From contig JAZSNL010000030.1 in the NCBI GenBank assembly GCA_045536365.1, positions 118,680 to 182,679 on the forward strand: a stretch of DNA of 64,000 bases, given 5' to 3'. Positions 28,163-36,657 of this stretch are shown here, one piece after another. The position numbers and the translations under genes were made by a program. This DNA is from JAZSNL01 sp045536365 (lineage in GTDB: Bacteria > Bacillota_I > Bacilli_A > ML615J-28 > CAG-313). Below the pieces are notes generated by a model. That model made no database searches and had not been told where the DNA came from. It saw nothing but the letters and a program-made list of their open reading frames with translations. The stretch's first letter is position 1. Each line of letters begins with the position of its first letter.

Positions 28163-28195
28163 TAAGGGCAGATTGTGGCCTGCCCTTATTGTTTT
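28163..28195 (+). terminator. Hairpin terminator after tasA-like gene
   Basis: AAGGGCAG / CTGCCCTT stem with an ~8-base loop and a T-rich tail (ATTGTTTT). The tail is imperfect, so some readthrough into the downstream half of the locus is possible. Confidence 0.75.
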
Positions 28196-28203
28196 ATATT
28201 TAT

Positions 28204-28252
28204 CATTTATTTATCAAAGTATAATAATTTGTTATGTTTTGATAAATAAATG
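28204..28252 (+). promoter_or_regulatory. 15-bp inverted repeat enclosing a -10 box
   Basis: CATTTATTTATCAAA (28204-28218) and its exact complement (28238-28252) surround TATAAT (28220-28225). It is placed directly upstream of the gene at 28277. It is either an operator that would occlude the promoter or, if transcribed from upstream, a hairpin next to the ribosome site. Confidence 0.65.
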
Positions 28253-28276
28253 AGGGGGAAATAAGAGGTAAAAAAT

Positions 28277-29128
28277 ATGAAGAAGGATGTAGAAGTTTTT
28301 GTAAGAGAATTACAGTGGATTCATGTTTTTGGCAAAGTTAAAACTAAAAGTGGTGAAGTAGTAGCTGTTATTAAAAATCATCGTGTATTGACTTCATCTG
28401 ATGATTTTATAAAGTCTTTAATTCCTACTGATACTACTAAGAGATATAGATTACCTGATGTATATAATAATAAGAATTTGTATGATGTTATTGATACTAG
28501 AAGTAATAGTGTTATTGCTTATATGGATAAGTATCGTAATGTGTATGATGTTGATGGTTATTATATTGGTACTTTAGGTAATGCTGGTTATTTGAATTAT
28601 GCCTTACATATTTTGACTGTATTAACTATAATTGCTGTTATTCTTGCTGCAATATCTTTACGTGAATCTGCTAGTAGAGATGTTGATAGTACTATTACTA
28701 TTGTTGAACGTGATGGTACTGTTGCAGAGGAGGTTTGGAATATTTTTGGGGCTGAAAAGGCTGATAAGATTTTATTCCCTGGCAGAAATTATATTTATCA
28801 TTTTACTGTTATAAATGATCATGATGTTGATATATTATTTAATATTTCATTTACGGCTGATAATAATGCTGATGTTCCTATCAGATATAAGTTAGAAAGT
28901 CCTAGTGGATATTTATTTGGTAGTGAATTATCATGGGTTGATTTATTTGATATGAATGTTGAGAATATTAGTATTCCTGCAAATTCTAGTGTTACTTTTG
29001 CTTTGCATTGGATGTGGAGAAGTGAGTCTGATAGAAAGGATACTATTATTGGTAATTTAGATGATACTCATTATACTATTTATGTAGAGTATTCTTCTAC
29101 TATTGATGATGGTGTTGTAAATGGCTAG
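28277..29128 (+). CDS. Single-pass membrane protein of the TasA/SipW locus
   Basis: 283 residues. A ~105-residue cytoplasmic part with repeated short strands (VIDTRSNSVIAYMDKYRNVYDVDGYYIG-like, resembling scramblase/LURP-type beta repeats), one helix at ~106-127, then an outside domain with the TasA/camelysin-like pattern LFPGRNYIYHFTVINDHDVDILF. It overlaps the second sipW gene by 8 bases. Inference: membrane anchor or assembly factor for the fibre. No named family recognised. Confidence 0.75.
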   Translation: MKKDVEVFVRELQWIHVFGKVKTKSGEVVAVIKNHRVLTSSDDFIKSLIPTDTTKRYRLPDVYNNKNLYDVIDTRSNSVIAYMDKYRNVYDVDGYYIGTLGNAGYLNYALHILTVLTIIAVILAAISLRESASRDVDSTITIVERDGTVAEEVWNIFGAEKADKILFPGRNYIYHFTVINDHDVDILFNISFTADNNADVPIRYKLESPSGYLFGSELSWVDLFDMNVENISIPANSSVTFALHWMWRSESDRKDTIIGNLDDTHYTIYVEYSSTIDDGVVNG

Positions 29129-29666
29129 AAAGATTTATAATATAATAACAAAAACAATTTTTGTTTTTGTTATTTTAATAGTAGGACTTCTTTTATATTA
29201 TGCTGGTAAAAGATTAATTACAAAAGATAAAACAGCTAGTATTTTTGGATATTCATTTTATCATGTTTCTACTGATAGTATGGTTCCTGTTATTAATGGT
29301 GGGGATTTTATTATTGTTAAAGAAAGAAAAGAATATCGTGTTGGTATGGATATTACTTATCAATTAGATAAGAATTCTACTCCTATTACTCACCGTATTG
29401 TTGAGATTAATGGTAATACTGTTATTACTGAGGGTGTTAATAATAATGGTAGTAAAGATGATCCTTTTGATATATCTTGTATTGTTGGAGAGGTTGTCTT
29501 TGTATGGAGAAATTATTATCAGTTTATTAATTTTGTTTCTTCACCAATGGGAATTATTTTAATAGCTGTTGGTGTATTTGGCGTTATTGAAGTAATTAGT
29601 TTAATTGATAAATTAATTGAAAAAATGGAAAATAAGAAAAAAGAAAATGTTATTGAAAACTCCTAA
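29121..29666 (+). CDS. sipW: SipW-type signal peptidase I, second copy
   Basis: 181 residues. N-terminal helix (~11-27), catalytic Ser53 in TDSM, His91 in THRI, EGVNN region, C-terminal helix (~143-163). Same Ser-His type as the copy at 26697 but divergent, without the long tail. Translationally coupled to the membrane protein upstream. Two such peptidases around one fibre gene suggest separate substrates. Confidence 0.88.
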   Translation: MARKIYNIITKTIFVFVILIVGLLLYYAGKRLITKDKTASIFGYSFYHVSTDSMVPVINGGDFIIVKERKEYRVGMDITYQLDKNSTPITHRIVEINGNTVITEGVNNNGSKDDPFDISCIVGEVVFVWRNYYQFINFVSSPMGIILIAVGVFGVIEVISLIDKLIEKMENKKKENVIENS

Positions 29667-29684
29667 TAAATTAGGAGTTTTTTA
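29657..29684 (+). terminator. Terminator after second sipW
   Basis: AAAACTCCTAAT / ATTAGGAGTTTTTT hairpin overlapping the stop codon. Confidence 0.88.
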
Positions 29685-29789
29685 ATATTTATTTTAGAAA
29701 GCATTTTAGAAAGCAATAAAATTGCTTTTAGGCGAAAATAGGAGTATACTTATCAAGTAATATAAATAAAGAAATGGAGGTGCCAAAGA

Positions 29790-31565
29790 ATGGTTTTCGG
29801 AAAACATATTAATAAATACTATAAAAAGTATTTTTGGTATTTTGTTTTTGGTATATTAACATTAATATTTGTTGACTATATTCAATTATTTATTCCTAAG
29901 ATTGTTGGTAGTATTGTTGATACTTTAAAAGAAAATGGTATTGGTGAAAATAATTGGACTTTCCTTATTACGCAAGTTTTATATATAGTTACAATAGGAT
30001 GTGGAATGTTTTTTGGTAGATTTTTATGGCGTATCTGTATTTTTGGTGAATCAGTTAGAATTCAAGCTGATTTAAGAAGAGATATGTTTGAAAAAACTGA
30101 AGTTTTAACACAAAGATTTTATAAGAAAAATAAAACAGGTGCTTTACTTGCATATTTTAGTAATGACTTAGAAACTTTAGAAGAAGCACTAGGTTTTGGT
30201 ATTGTTCAATTAGTTGATGGTGTTTTCTTACTTATTATGTCAATCATTAAAATGGTTGGTATTAATAGAAACTTAACTTTTATTGTTTTAATACCTCTTG
30301 GATTACTAGGTATTTCTGCTTTCTTTATTGATAGAATAATGGAAGCTAAATATGAAAAACGTCAAAAAGCGTATGAAGATATGAGTGATTTTGCACAAGA
30401 AAGTTTTACTGGTATAAGAGTAGTTAAAGCTTTTGTTAAAGAAAAGAAAGAATTACATCAATTTGCAAAACAAGCAAAGAAGAATAAAGATGCTAATATT
30501 GGATTTGTACGTACTTCATGTGCATTAGATGTTATTTTTGATGTATTAATTTATTTAGTATTTGGTATTATTTTATTCGGTGGAAGTTATTTAGTATATT
30601 TATATATTTCATCTAAAGGAGACGCTGGTATAAGCGTAGGTAAATTAGTTGAATTTGTTGGATATGCTGATACTTTAATATGGCCAGTATTTGCACTTGC
30701 GAGTGTTATTAATTTAATAGCACGTGCAAGAACATCATATAAACGTATTTCATCATTACTTGATGAAGAAGTTGAAATTGTTGATGATCAAGTTGTTATT
30801 CCTGATGAAATTAAAGGATCAATTGAATTTAAAAATTTCAATTTCGCTTTCCCTGATGATCCAGAAAATAATGTATTAAAAGATATTAATATTTCTATTA
30901 ATGCAGGAGAAACAATTGGAGTTGTTGGTAAAATAGGTAGTGGTAAATCAACATTAGTAAATATGTTATTTAGATTATATAATGTTGAAGAAAATACATT
31001 ATTTATTGATGGATATGATATTATGCATTTACCAGTTAAATTAGTACGCGAAGTAATTGGTTATTGTCCACAAGATAATTTCTTATTCTCTGATACAGTA
31101 AGAAGTAATATAGCTTTTTCTAATCCAAATATTGAACAAGAAAAAGTAGAAGCTGCTGCTGAGTTTGCTTGTGTTAAAGCAAACATTGAAGACTTTTCTA
31201 ATAAATACGATACTTTAATCGGTGAAAAAGGCGTATCTTTATCAGGTGGTCAAAAACAAAGAATCTCAATTGCAAGAGCAGTAATTAAAGATCCTAAAAT
31301 CTTAGTATTAGATGACTCTGTAAGTGCAGTTGACGTTAAAACAGAAGAAGAAATTTTACATAATATTAAAACTCAAAGAAAAGGTAAAACTACTATTCTT
31401 CTTGCATCTCGTGTTTCAACAGTAAAATCTTTAGATAAGATTTTAGTATTAAAAGATGGAAAAGTAGATGCATTTGGTACTCATGATGAATGTTTAGAAA
31501 AATCAAGAGTTTACACAAGAATGGTTGAACTCCAAACTTTAGAGAAAGAATTGGAGGGTGAATAA
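29790..31565 (+). CDS. ABC exporter half-transporter A (degenerate site)
   Basis: 591 residues: six-helix type I exporter domain (1-~320), then NBD with Walker A GKIGSGKST (380-388), signature LSGGQKQR and Walker B LVLDDSVSAVD. The residue after the Walker B Asp is Asp instead of catalytic Glu, the mark of the non-hydrolysing subunit in heterodimeric exporters of the BmrCD/LmrCD group. Pairs with the next gene, which has the normal Glu. Likely multidrug or lipid/peptide export. GGAGGTG site. Confidence 0.92.
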   Translation: MVFGKHINKYYKKYFWYFVFGILTLIFVDYIQLFIPKIVGSIVDTLKENGIGENNWTFLITQVLYIVTIGCGMFFGRFLWRICIFGESVRIQADLRRDMFEKTEVLTQRFYKKNKTGALLAYFSNDLETLEEALGFGIVQLVDGVFLLIMSIIKMVGINRNLTFIVLIPLGLLGISAFFIDRIMEAKYEKRQKAYEDMSDFAQESFTGIRVVKAFVKEKKELHQFAKQAKKNKDANIGFVRTSCALDVIFDVLIYLVFGIILFGGSYLVYLYISSKGDAGISVGKLVEFVGYADTLIWPVFALASVINLIARARTSYKRISSLLDEEVEIVDDQVVIPDEIKGSIEFKNFNFAFPDDPENNVLKDINISINAGETIGVVGKIGSGKSTLVNMLFRLYNVEENTLFIDGYDIMHLPVKLVREVIGYCPQDNFLFSDTVRSNIAFSNPNIEQEKVEAAAEFACVKANIEDFSNKYDTLIGEKGVSLSGGQKQRISIARAVIKDPKILVLDDSVSAVDVKTEEEILHNIKTQRKGKTTILLASRVSTVKSLDKILVLKDGKVDAFGTHDECLEKSRVYTRMVELQTLEKELEGE

Positions 31566-31566
31566 T

Positions 31567-33447
31567 ATGGCAGAACATGTATATGAACAACAAGATAGAC
31601 ATATGTCCGATTCTGAGATATTAAAAAGAACATGGGTTTATATTAAACCACATGCGTATAAATTATTCTTAGTTTTACTTGTTTTAATAGTAATGATTTT
31701 TATTAACCTTGCAACAAGTATTTTACCTGGGGTAATAACAAGTTCACTTGGTTCTATATCAGATCAATTTAAAGATCAAACAATTACATTAGATGATATG
31801 AAACCAATATTTACAATATGTATTATCTTAATCAGTTTAAATCTTACTAACTCAGCATTTATATATATAACAACAATGTCATTACAAAGAATAGGACAAG
31901 GTATTATTTATGATTTAAGATTAATGGTATTTGATCATATATCAAATATGTCAATATCACAAATTAATGAAATACCAGTTGGTTCTTTAGTAACAAGAGT
32001 TGCTTCTGATACAAATACATTAAGTGATTTATTTACAAATACAATTGTAAACTTAATTAAAAATGTAATTATGTTAGTAGCAGTTATCGGTATAATGTAT
32101 GCGATAGACTGGAGAATAGCAAGTGTATTAATGGCATTTATTCCAATTATTGGTATTAGTTCATTAATATTTAGAAAACTATTAAGAAATAACTATCGTA
32201 AAGTAAGACATAGTTTTTCAGTAATGAATGCCTTCTTAAATGAAAATATTTCTGGTATGAAAATAACACAAATATTTAATCAAGAAGAACAAAAATTAAA
32301 TGAATTTGATCGTTTAAATAATAATATTGTTACCGCAAGAAAAAGAGATATTAAACTCTTCGCAACATATCGTCCATTTATAACATTTGTTTATTATTTA
32401 GCACTTGCGGCAGTATTTGGATTTGGAACATACTTCTGTGTTGCACACGGAGTAGTTACAAGCCCATCACTTGAAAAAGCTATTTCATTATTTAATGCCG
32501 GAGCTGGTTTAACAGTAGTTGGTATTATTCATATATTCTATACTTTAATTGGTAGATTCTTTAATCCAATCCAACAATTAGCTGACCAATTAAATTCACT
32601 ACAAAGAGCATTTACATCATGTGAAAGATTATATAATTTATTAGATATTAAACCTGATTTCCATGATACAGAAGAATCAGTTGATGTAGAACACTTTGAA
32701 GGAGATATTGAATTTAAAAACGTATGGTTTGCATATAAAGAAGGAGAATGGATCTTAAAAGATGTATCTTTCCATGTTAAACCAAAAGAAGTTGTTGCTT
32801 TCGTTGGAGCAACAGGGGCTGGTAAAACAACAATCTTACAATTAATAGTAAGAAACTATGAAATCCAAAAAGGACAAATCCTAATAGATGGTAAAGATAT
32901 TAGAACAATTAAAATAAAATCATTAAGAAAAGGAATTGGTCAAATGTTACAAGACGTATTCCTATTCTCAGGATCAATTAAATCTAATATCACATTAAGA
33001 GATGATACAATCTCCGATGAAGAAGTTTTAGAAGCATGTAAATATGTTAATGCTGATCAATTCGTTGATAAATTACCAAATGGATTAAATGAAGAAGTTC
33101 AAGAAGGTGGTAATAACTTCTCAAGTGGTCAAAGACAATTATTGTCTTTTGCACGAACAGTAGTACATAAACCACAAATCTTAATCCTTGATGAAGCAAC
33201 AGCTAATATTGATACAGAAACAGAAAAAATCATTCAAGATTCACTTGAAAAAATGATGAACATTGGAACAATGTTAATAGTAGCTCATAGACTATCAACT
33301 ATTCAACATGCTGATAATATTATCTGTTTACAAAAAGGACAAATCATTGAACAAGGTAATCATCAAGAATTATTACATCAAAAAGGATACTATTATAATT
33401 TATATCGATTACAATATCAAGATCAAGAAGAAGGATTTGAAGAATAA
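31567..33447 (+). CDS. ABC exporter half-transporter B (consensus site)
   Basis: About 626 residues: type I exporter membrane domain, NBD with GATGAGKTT, a degenerate signature FSSGQRQ (SSGQ instead of SGGQ) and ILILDEATANID with catalytic Glu. The SSGQ signature here and the Asp for Glu in the partner give the classic one-active-site asymmetry of heterodimers. ATG 31567, one base after the partner's stop, is chosen over GTG 31558 because GGAGG precedes it properly. Its last ~20 codons are duplicated downstream at 33820-33889. Confidence 0.92.
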   Translation: MAEHVYEQQDRHMSDSEILKRTWVYIKPHAYKLFLVLLVLIVMIFINLATSILPGVITSSLGSISDQFKDQTITLDDMKPIFTICIILISLNLTNSAFIYITTMSLQRIGQGIIYDLRLMVFDHISNMSISQINEIPVGSLVTRVASDTNTLSDLFTNTIVNLIKNVIMLVAVIGIMYAIDWRIASVLMAFIPIIGISSLIFRKLLRNNYRKVRHSFSVMNAFLNENISGMKITQIFNQEEQKLNEFDRLNNNIVTARKRDIKLFATYRPFITFVYYLALAAVFGFGTYFCVAHGVVTSPSLEKAISLFNAGAGLTVVGIIHIFYTLIGRFFNPIQQLADQLNSLQRAFTSCERLYNLLDIKPDFHDTEESVDVEHFEGDIEFKNVWFAYKEGEWILKDVSFHVKPKEVVAFVGATGAGKTTILQLIVRNYEIQKGQILIDGKDIRTIKIKSLRKGIGQMLQDVFLFSGSIKSNITLRDDTISDEEVLEACKYVNADQFVDKLPNGLNEEVQEGGNNFSSGQRQLLSFARTVVHKPQILILDEATANIDTETEKIIQDSLEKMMNIGTMLIVAHRLSTIQHADNIICLQKGQIIEQGNHQELLHQKGYYYNLYRLQYQDQEEGFEE

Positions 33448-33449
33448 AG

Positions 33450-33478
33450 AATCTGTAACTATACGTTACAGATTTTTT
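33450..33478 (+). terminator. Terminator after ABC exporter
   Basis: AATCTGTAAC / GTTACAGATT stem with TATAC loop and T tail right after the stop. Confidence 0.9.
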
Positions 33479-33581
33479 ATATTATTGAAAATATTCTTTT
33501 TTAATAATAAATAGTGTATTAAAATATACTATAAAGAATAATATAAATCATTGTTTTGAAAATTTAACAATTTATATTTTC

Positions 33582-33659
33582 ACAAAAATGTGAAATTGTG
33601 CTCTAATTTTTTTACAAAAATGTGAAATTTCATTCTTTTTTGCATACAAAAATGTGTGT
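33582..33659. repeat. Three direct repeats at exact 32-bp spacing
   Basis: ACAAAAATGTG occurs at 33582, 33614 and 33646. The first two copies extend to ACAAAAATGTGAAATT and contain an internal TTCACA/TGTGAA-type dyad. Each is followed by a T-rich 16-base spacer. The stretch lies in the ~700-bp gene-poor region 33448-34163, which otherwise holds only a gene-end duplication, terminators and a candidate RNA. Confidence 0.7.
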
Positions 33660-33819
33660 AAAAAACTTGATATTCATTACTTAAAAGATTTTTTAAGACA
33701 CAGAATATATAAAATGGAGATAGTTTTATAATAAAAAGTGTTATTTTAAACTTAAAAAAGTATTAAGTAAAAATATAAATAAACATAAGATGTTATATAC
33801 GAAGTGACTAGAGCTATTA

Positions 33820-33889
33820 CGTCAAAAAAGATATTATTATAATTTATATCGATTACAATATCAAGATCAAGAAGAAGGATTTAAAGAAT
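33820..33889 (+). pseudogene. Duplicated 3' end of the ABC exporter gene
   Basis: Encodes QKRYYYNLYRLQYQDQEEG and then FKE before TAA, nearly identical in DNA and protein to the last ~22 codons of the exporter at 33379-33447. A tag stop lies just upstream, so nothing else of the gene remains. A different terminator follows. This implies a former tandem exporter copy, mostly deleted. Confidence 0.75.
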
Positions 33890-33914
33890 AAGACCTACAA
33901 TGTAGGTCTTTTTT
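33890..33914 (+). terminator. Terminator after the duplicated gene end
   Basis: AAGACCTACA / TGTAGGTCTTTTTT hairpin. Confidence 0.88.
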
Positions 33915-33923
33915 GTTTAAATA

Positions 33924-33952
33924 TTGAAAAAAATAATAATTTATGATATAAT
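33924..33952 (+). promoter_or_regulatory. Promoter of candidate small RNA
   Basis: TTGAAA (33924-33929), 17 bases, TATAAT (33947-33952) with an extended TG. No ORF of any length with a ribosome site follows before the terminator at 34058. Confidence 0.75.
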
Positions 33953-33958
33953 TAGATC

Positions 33959-34083
33959 GGTCCACTCATACGACCTTAAACATGGAGTGTGGAAAGGAAA
34001 CGACTAGAAAACCGAGTACTGTAATTTTTATAATAGGTATCGTTATTCCATTATATTAAAAAAGACCATTTGGTCTTTTTTTC
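33959..34083 (+). ncRNA. Candidate structured RNA, class not recognised
   Basis: A ~125-base transcript is bounded by the promoter above and a strong terminator (34058-34083, AAAAAAGACCA/TGGTCTTTTTTT). Its first ~57 bases can close as TCGGT (33957-33961) with ACCGA (about 34012-34016), enclosing a CCACTC/GAGTGTGG helix, and CCTT can pair with AAGG further on, giving a possible pseudoknot. It does not match purine, TPP, SAM, T-box, preQ1 or SRP signatures as I know them. It could be a leader for the acetyltransferase-TIR operon or an independent RNA. Confidence 0.5.
34058..34083 (+). terminator. Terminator of candidate small RNA
   Basis: 11-bp stem AAAAAAGACCA with its complement, TT loop, T7 tail. 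Confidence 0.9.
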
Positions 34084-34163
34084 TTTTACTATAAAATCGA
34101 CAAAATATTTTAATTTGTTATATAATATATGAGTAGTTTCAATATATACAAGGAGGATGACTT

Positions 34164-35234
34164 ATGTATTTACAAAAAGTACAACATGATGAATTTAAAA
34201 TGATATATGAAGAAATGGAAAAAAACTTTGTTTTAGAAGAAAGAAGAGACTATAAAGAAGCATATGAAGTATTAGATAATAAATTATTTAATCTTTTTCA
34301 TTTAATTGAAAATGATGAAAAAGTAGGATTTATATCAATATGGGAACTTAAAGGATTTGCTTTTATTGAACACTTTGTAGTATATGAACAATATCGTAAT
34401 AAAGGTTATGGTAAACTTGCGATAGAATTATTAAAACAAAAATACGATAAAATGGTATTAGAAGCAGAAACACCTAAAGATCAAATATGTATTAGAAGAT
34501 TAAATTTTTATCAAAGACTAGGATTTAATATTAATACTCAATATTATTATCAACCATCATATCGAGAAAACGGTGAAGGAACTGAACTTCATATATTAAG
34601 TTATCCTACTTTACTTGATAACTTTGAATATGTAGTATATCAATTATATAGTAAAGTATATAAAATAAACAGTATTATTAGACCTTTAACATTAGAAGAT
34701 GATTTAGATCAAACTGCTAAATTAATATATGAAACTGATCCATATATTTATCCTTATTTATTTAATGACAATAAAGAAGAAGGAATTAAAGTATTAAAAC
34801 AAATGATTTTGAATGATACTATTTATAATTATAAAAATATCATAGTAGCATCATTTGAATCAAAAATAGTAGGAATAGTTGTTTTAAAGAAAACACCTAT
34901 TAAAATATCATTAGAAGAAATGGCAAATAGTTTCATTGAAGCAGGCGCCATTATTGATGAAAGATTTAAAAGAGTATTTAATGAATATTATTTACCAATG
35001 GAATCAATTGATTCAGGAACATATATTGCAAATGTATGTATCGATGAAGCATACTATGGATGTTCAATATCTAAATATATGTTAAAACAAATATTAAAAG
35101 ATGATGAAACATATCATCTAGAAGTTATTATTGCAAATAAAGTTGCGGTAGGATTATATCAAAGCTTAGGATTTGAAATAGAATATGATTATCCAGGATT
35201 CTTTGATGTACCATGTTATAAAATGAAAAAATAA
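34164..35234 (+). CDS. Tandem GNAT N-acetyltransferase
   Basis: 356 residues with two GNAT domains. The first (1-~135) has the acetyl-CoA motif YEQYRNKGYGKLAIELL. The second (~165-356) ends IANVCIDEAYYGCSISKYMLKQ and EVIIANKVAVGLYQSLGFEIEYDY. Substrate unknown. Own promoter (TCGACA-18-TATAAT, 34097-34126) and AAGGAGG site. The TIR fusion gene starts 19 bases after the stop, implying an operon. Confidence 0.82.
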   Translation: MYLQKVQHDEFKMIYEEMEKNFVLEERRDYKEAYEVLDNKLFNLFHLIENDEKVGFISIWELKGFAFIEHFVVYEQYRNKGYGKLAIELLKQKYDKMVLEAETPKDQICIRRLNFYQRLGFNINTQYYYQPSYRENGEGTELHILSYPTLLDNFEYVVYQLYSKVYKINSIIRPLTLEDDLDQTAKLIYETDPYIYPYLFNDNKEEGIKVLKQMILNDTIYNYKNIIVASFESKIVGIVVLKKTPIKISLEEMANSFIEAGAIIDERFKRVFNEYYLPMESIDSGTYIANVCIDEAYYGCSISKYMLKQILKDDETYHLEVIIANKVAVGLYQSLGFEIEYDYPGFFDVPCYKMKK

Positions 35235-35253
35235 AGAAACGAGGATAATTAAA

Positions 35254-36594
35254 ATGGGAAATATCGATTTATTTATAAGCTACGAACATGAATCAAAAAT
35301 AATAGCAGATAATATCTGCTCTGTATTAGAATCAAAAGGAATCCGTTGTTGGTACGCTCCTAGAGACGTTAGAGGCGATTATGCAACATCAATAGTTGAA
35401 GCAATCGAACACTGCAAAGTTTTCGTTTTAGTACTAAACCCTGCAGCATCTGAATCTCCACATGTTTTAAACGAAGTAGAAATGGCATATCAACGTATTT
35501 TAAAAGGAGAAATTACAATTGTTCCTTTTAAAGTAGAAAATGGTGTTTTCTCTAAAGCAATGGAATACTATGTAAAAAGATTACATTGGATAGATGCCGC
35601 AAGTGATTCACTTGATAAAGCGATCTTAGAATTATATGAAAAACTAATACCAGTATTAGGAATTGAAAGAGTAACAACTAATGAAAATAATAATGATGAA
35701 AATCATGAAACTAATTTAAAAAGAAAAGTGAATCAATATTATTCAGCTGATGACTTAGTAGAAGTTAAAAGATTATATGGTGAAGAAGCATTCTTATATG
35801 ATATTGAAAGACCATATTATGATCGATTATTCTATAATAAAGAAAAAGCAGTTGTTTTAGATTTTAATGTACTTTGTCCTTATCATGCGGTAAAGAAATT
35901 TGCAGATCGTACAGAAGTATCAAAAGTAGCTTATTTAACATACAGTGAAGCTTCAGTAATGGAAGGAAATGAAATGTTAAAACAAAATGGCGATAATGAA
36001 AATAAAAAATTCTTCCTTTTTGATCAATCTACAACAAAAGTAGAAGAAGCTTTACCTAAAATCTTAAATGAATTAAACGCAACAGGATTTGATTTCTTAA
36101 ATCTAACAATGTCAATAATGGACTTTGGAAACCCATTCAAAATCTTAAATAAAATTAAAAAATTCTTAAATCCCGGAGCAGTTGCATTTATAAGAGACGT
36201 TGATGATGGTGTAGTATTTGCATATCCTGATGAAAAAGGCTTATTTAAAGAAGTTCAAAACTTCTATAAATATGATACATTAAGTGGATCAAGAGAATCA
36301 GGAAGACAAATCTATGATTTAATGAAAAAACTAGGCGCAATCGATGTAAGATTAGAAAGATGTGGTATTAATACAACAGGAATGGATTATCATCGTAAAC
36401 ACCTTGTATTTGAAAGTTGGTTTGGTTTTATTCCAAATGATTTTAAAATCATGTTAGAACGTGATCCTCAAGATAAAATTGCGAAAAAGATAGTTGAATG
36501 GTTAGATGAACATTATGATGATTTAGAAGAACAATTCTCACAACCTAATTTTATCTTTAATTCAGGATATGTTATTTATACAGTAAGATTTTAA
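35254..36594 (+). CDS. TIR domain fused to a methyltransferase-like domain
   Basis: 446 residues. Residues 1-~130 are a TIR domain: DLFISYEHES, GIRCWYAPRDVRGD, VFVLVLNPAASESPHVLNEVEMA, with Glu74 at the position of the NAD-cleaving glutamate. An acidic Asn/Glu linker (~138-152) leads to a class I methyltransferase-like region (~155-446), whose SAM-binding loop is altered (AVVLDFNVLCPYHAV instead of a Gly-rich loop), with NLTMSIMDFGNPFKILNKIKKFLNPGA as the following strand-helix region. Likely cytoplasmic signalling or defence effector; NADase and methyltransferase activities are unproven inferences. Confidence 0.78.
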   Translation: MGNIDLFISYEHESKIIADNICSVLESKGIRCWYAPRDVRGDYATSIVEAIEHCKVFVLVLNPAASESPHVLNEVEMAYQRILKGEITIVPFKVENGVFSKAMEYYVKRLHWIDAASDSLDKAILELYEKLIPVLGIERVTTNENNNDENHETNLKRKVNQYYSADDLVEVKRLYGEEAFLYDIERPYYDRLFYNKEKAVVLDFNVLCPYHAVKKFADRTEVSKVAYLTYSEASVMEGNEMLKQNGDNENKKFFLFDQSTTKVEEALPKILNELNATGFDFLNLTMSIMDFGNPFKILNKIKKFLNPGAVAFIRDVDDGVVFAYPDEKGLFKEVQNFYKYDTLSGSRESGRQIYDLMKKLGAIDVRLERCGINTTGMDYHRKHLVFESWFGFIPNDFKIMLERDPQDKIAKKIVEWLDEHYDDLEEQFSQPNFIFNSGYVIYTVRF

Positions 36595-36596
36595 AT

Positions 36597-36624
36597 AAAA
36601 ATGGTAGTTTTCTACCATTTTTTC
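36597..36624 (+). terminator. Terminator after TIR fusion gene
   Basis: AAAAATGGTAG / CTACCATTTTTT stem, TTTT loop. Confidence 0.9.
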
Positions 36625-36657
36625 ATTTATATGGTATAATATATTAAGGAGGTATAT

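Noticed and set aside
33582..33659. CRISPR array
   Set aside because: Only three short imperfect repeats with 16-base T-rich spacers and no cas genes.
33959..34083. SRP RNA or a purine/preQ1/T-box riboswitch
   Set aside because: The GGAAAGG segment superficially resembles the SRP apical loop, but the conserved flanking bases are missing, and none of the known aptamer signatures fits.
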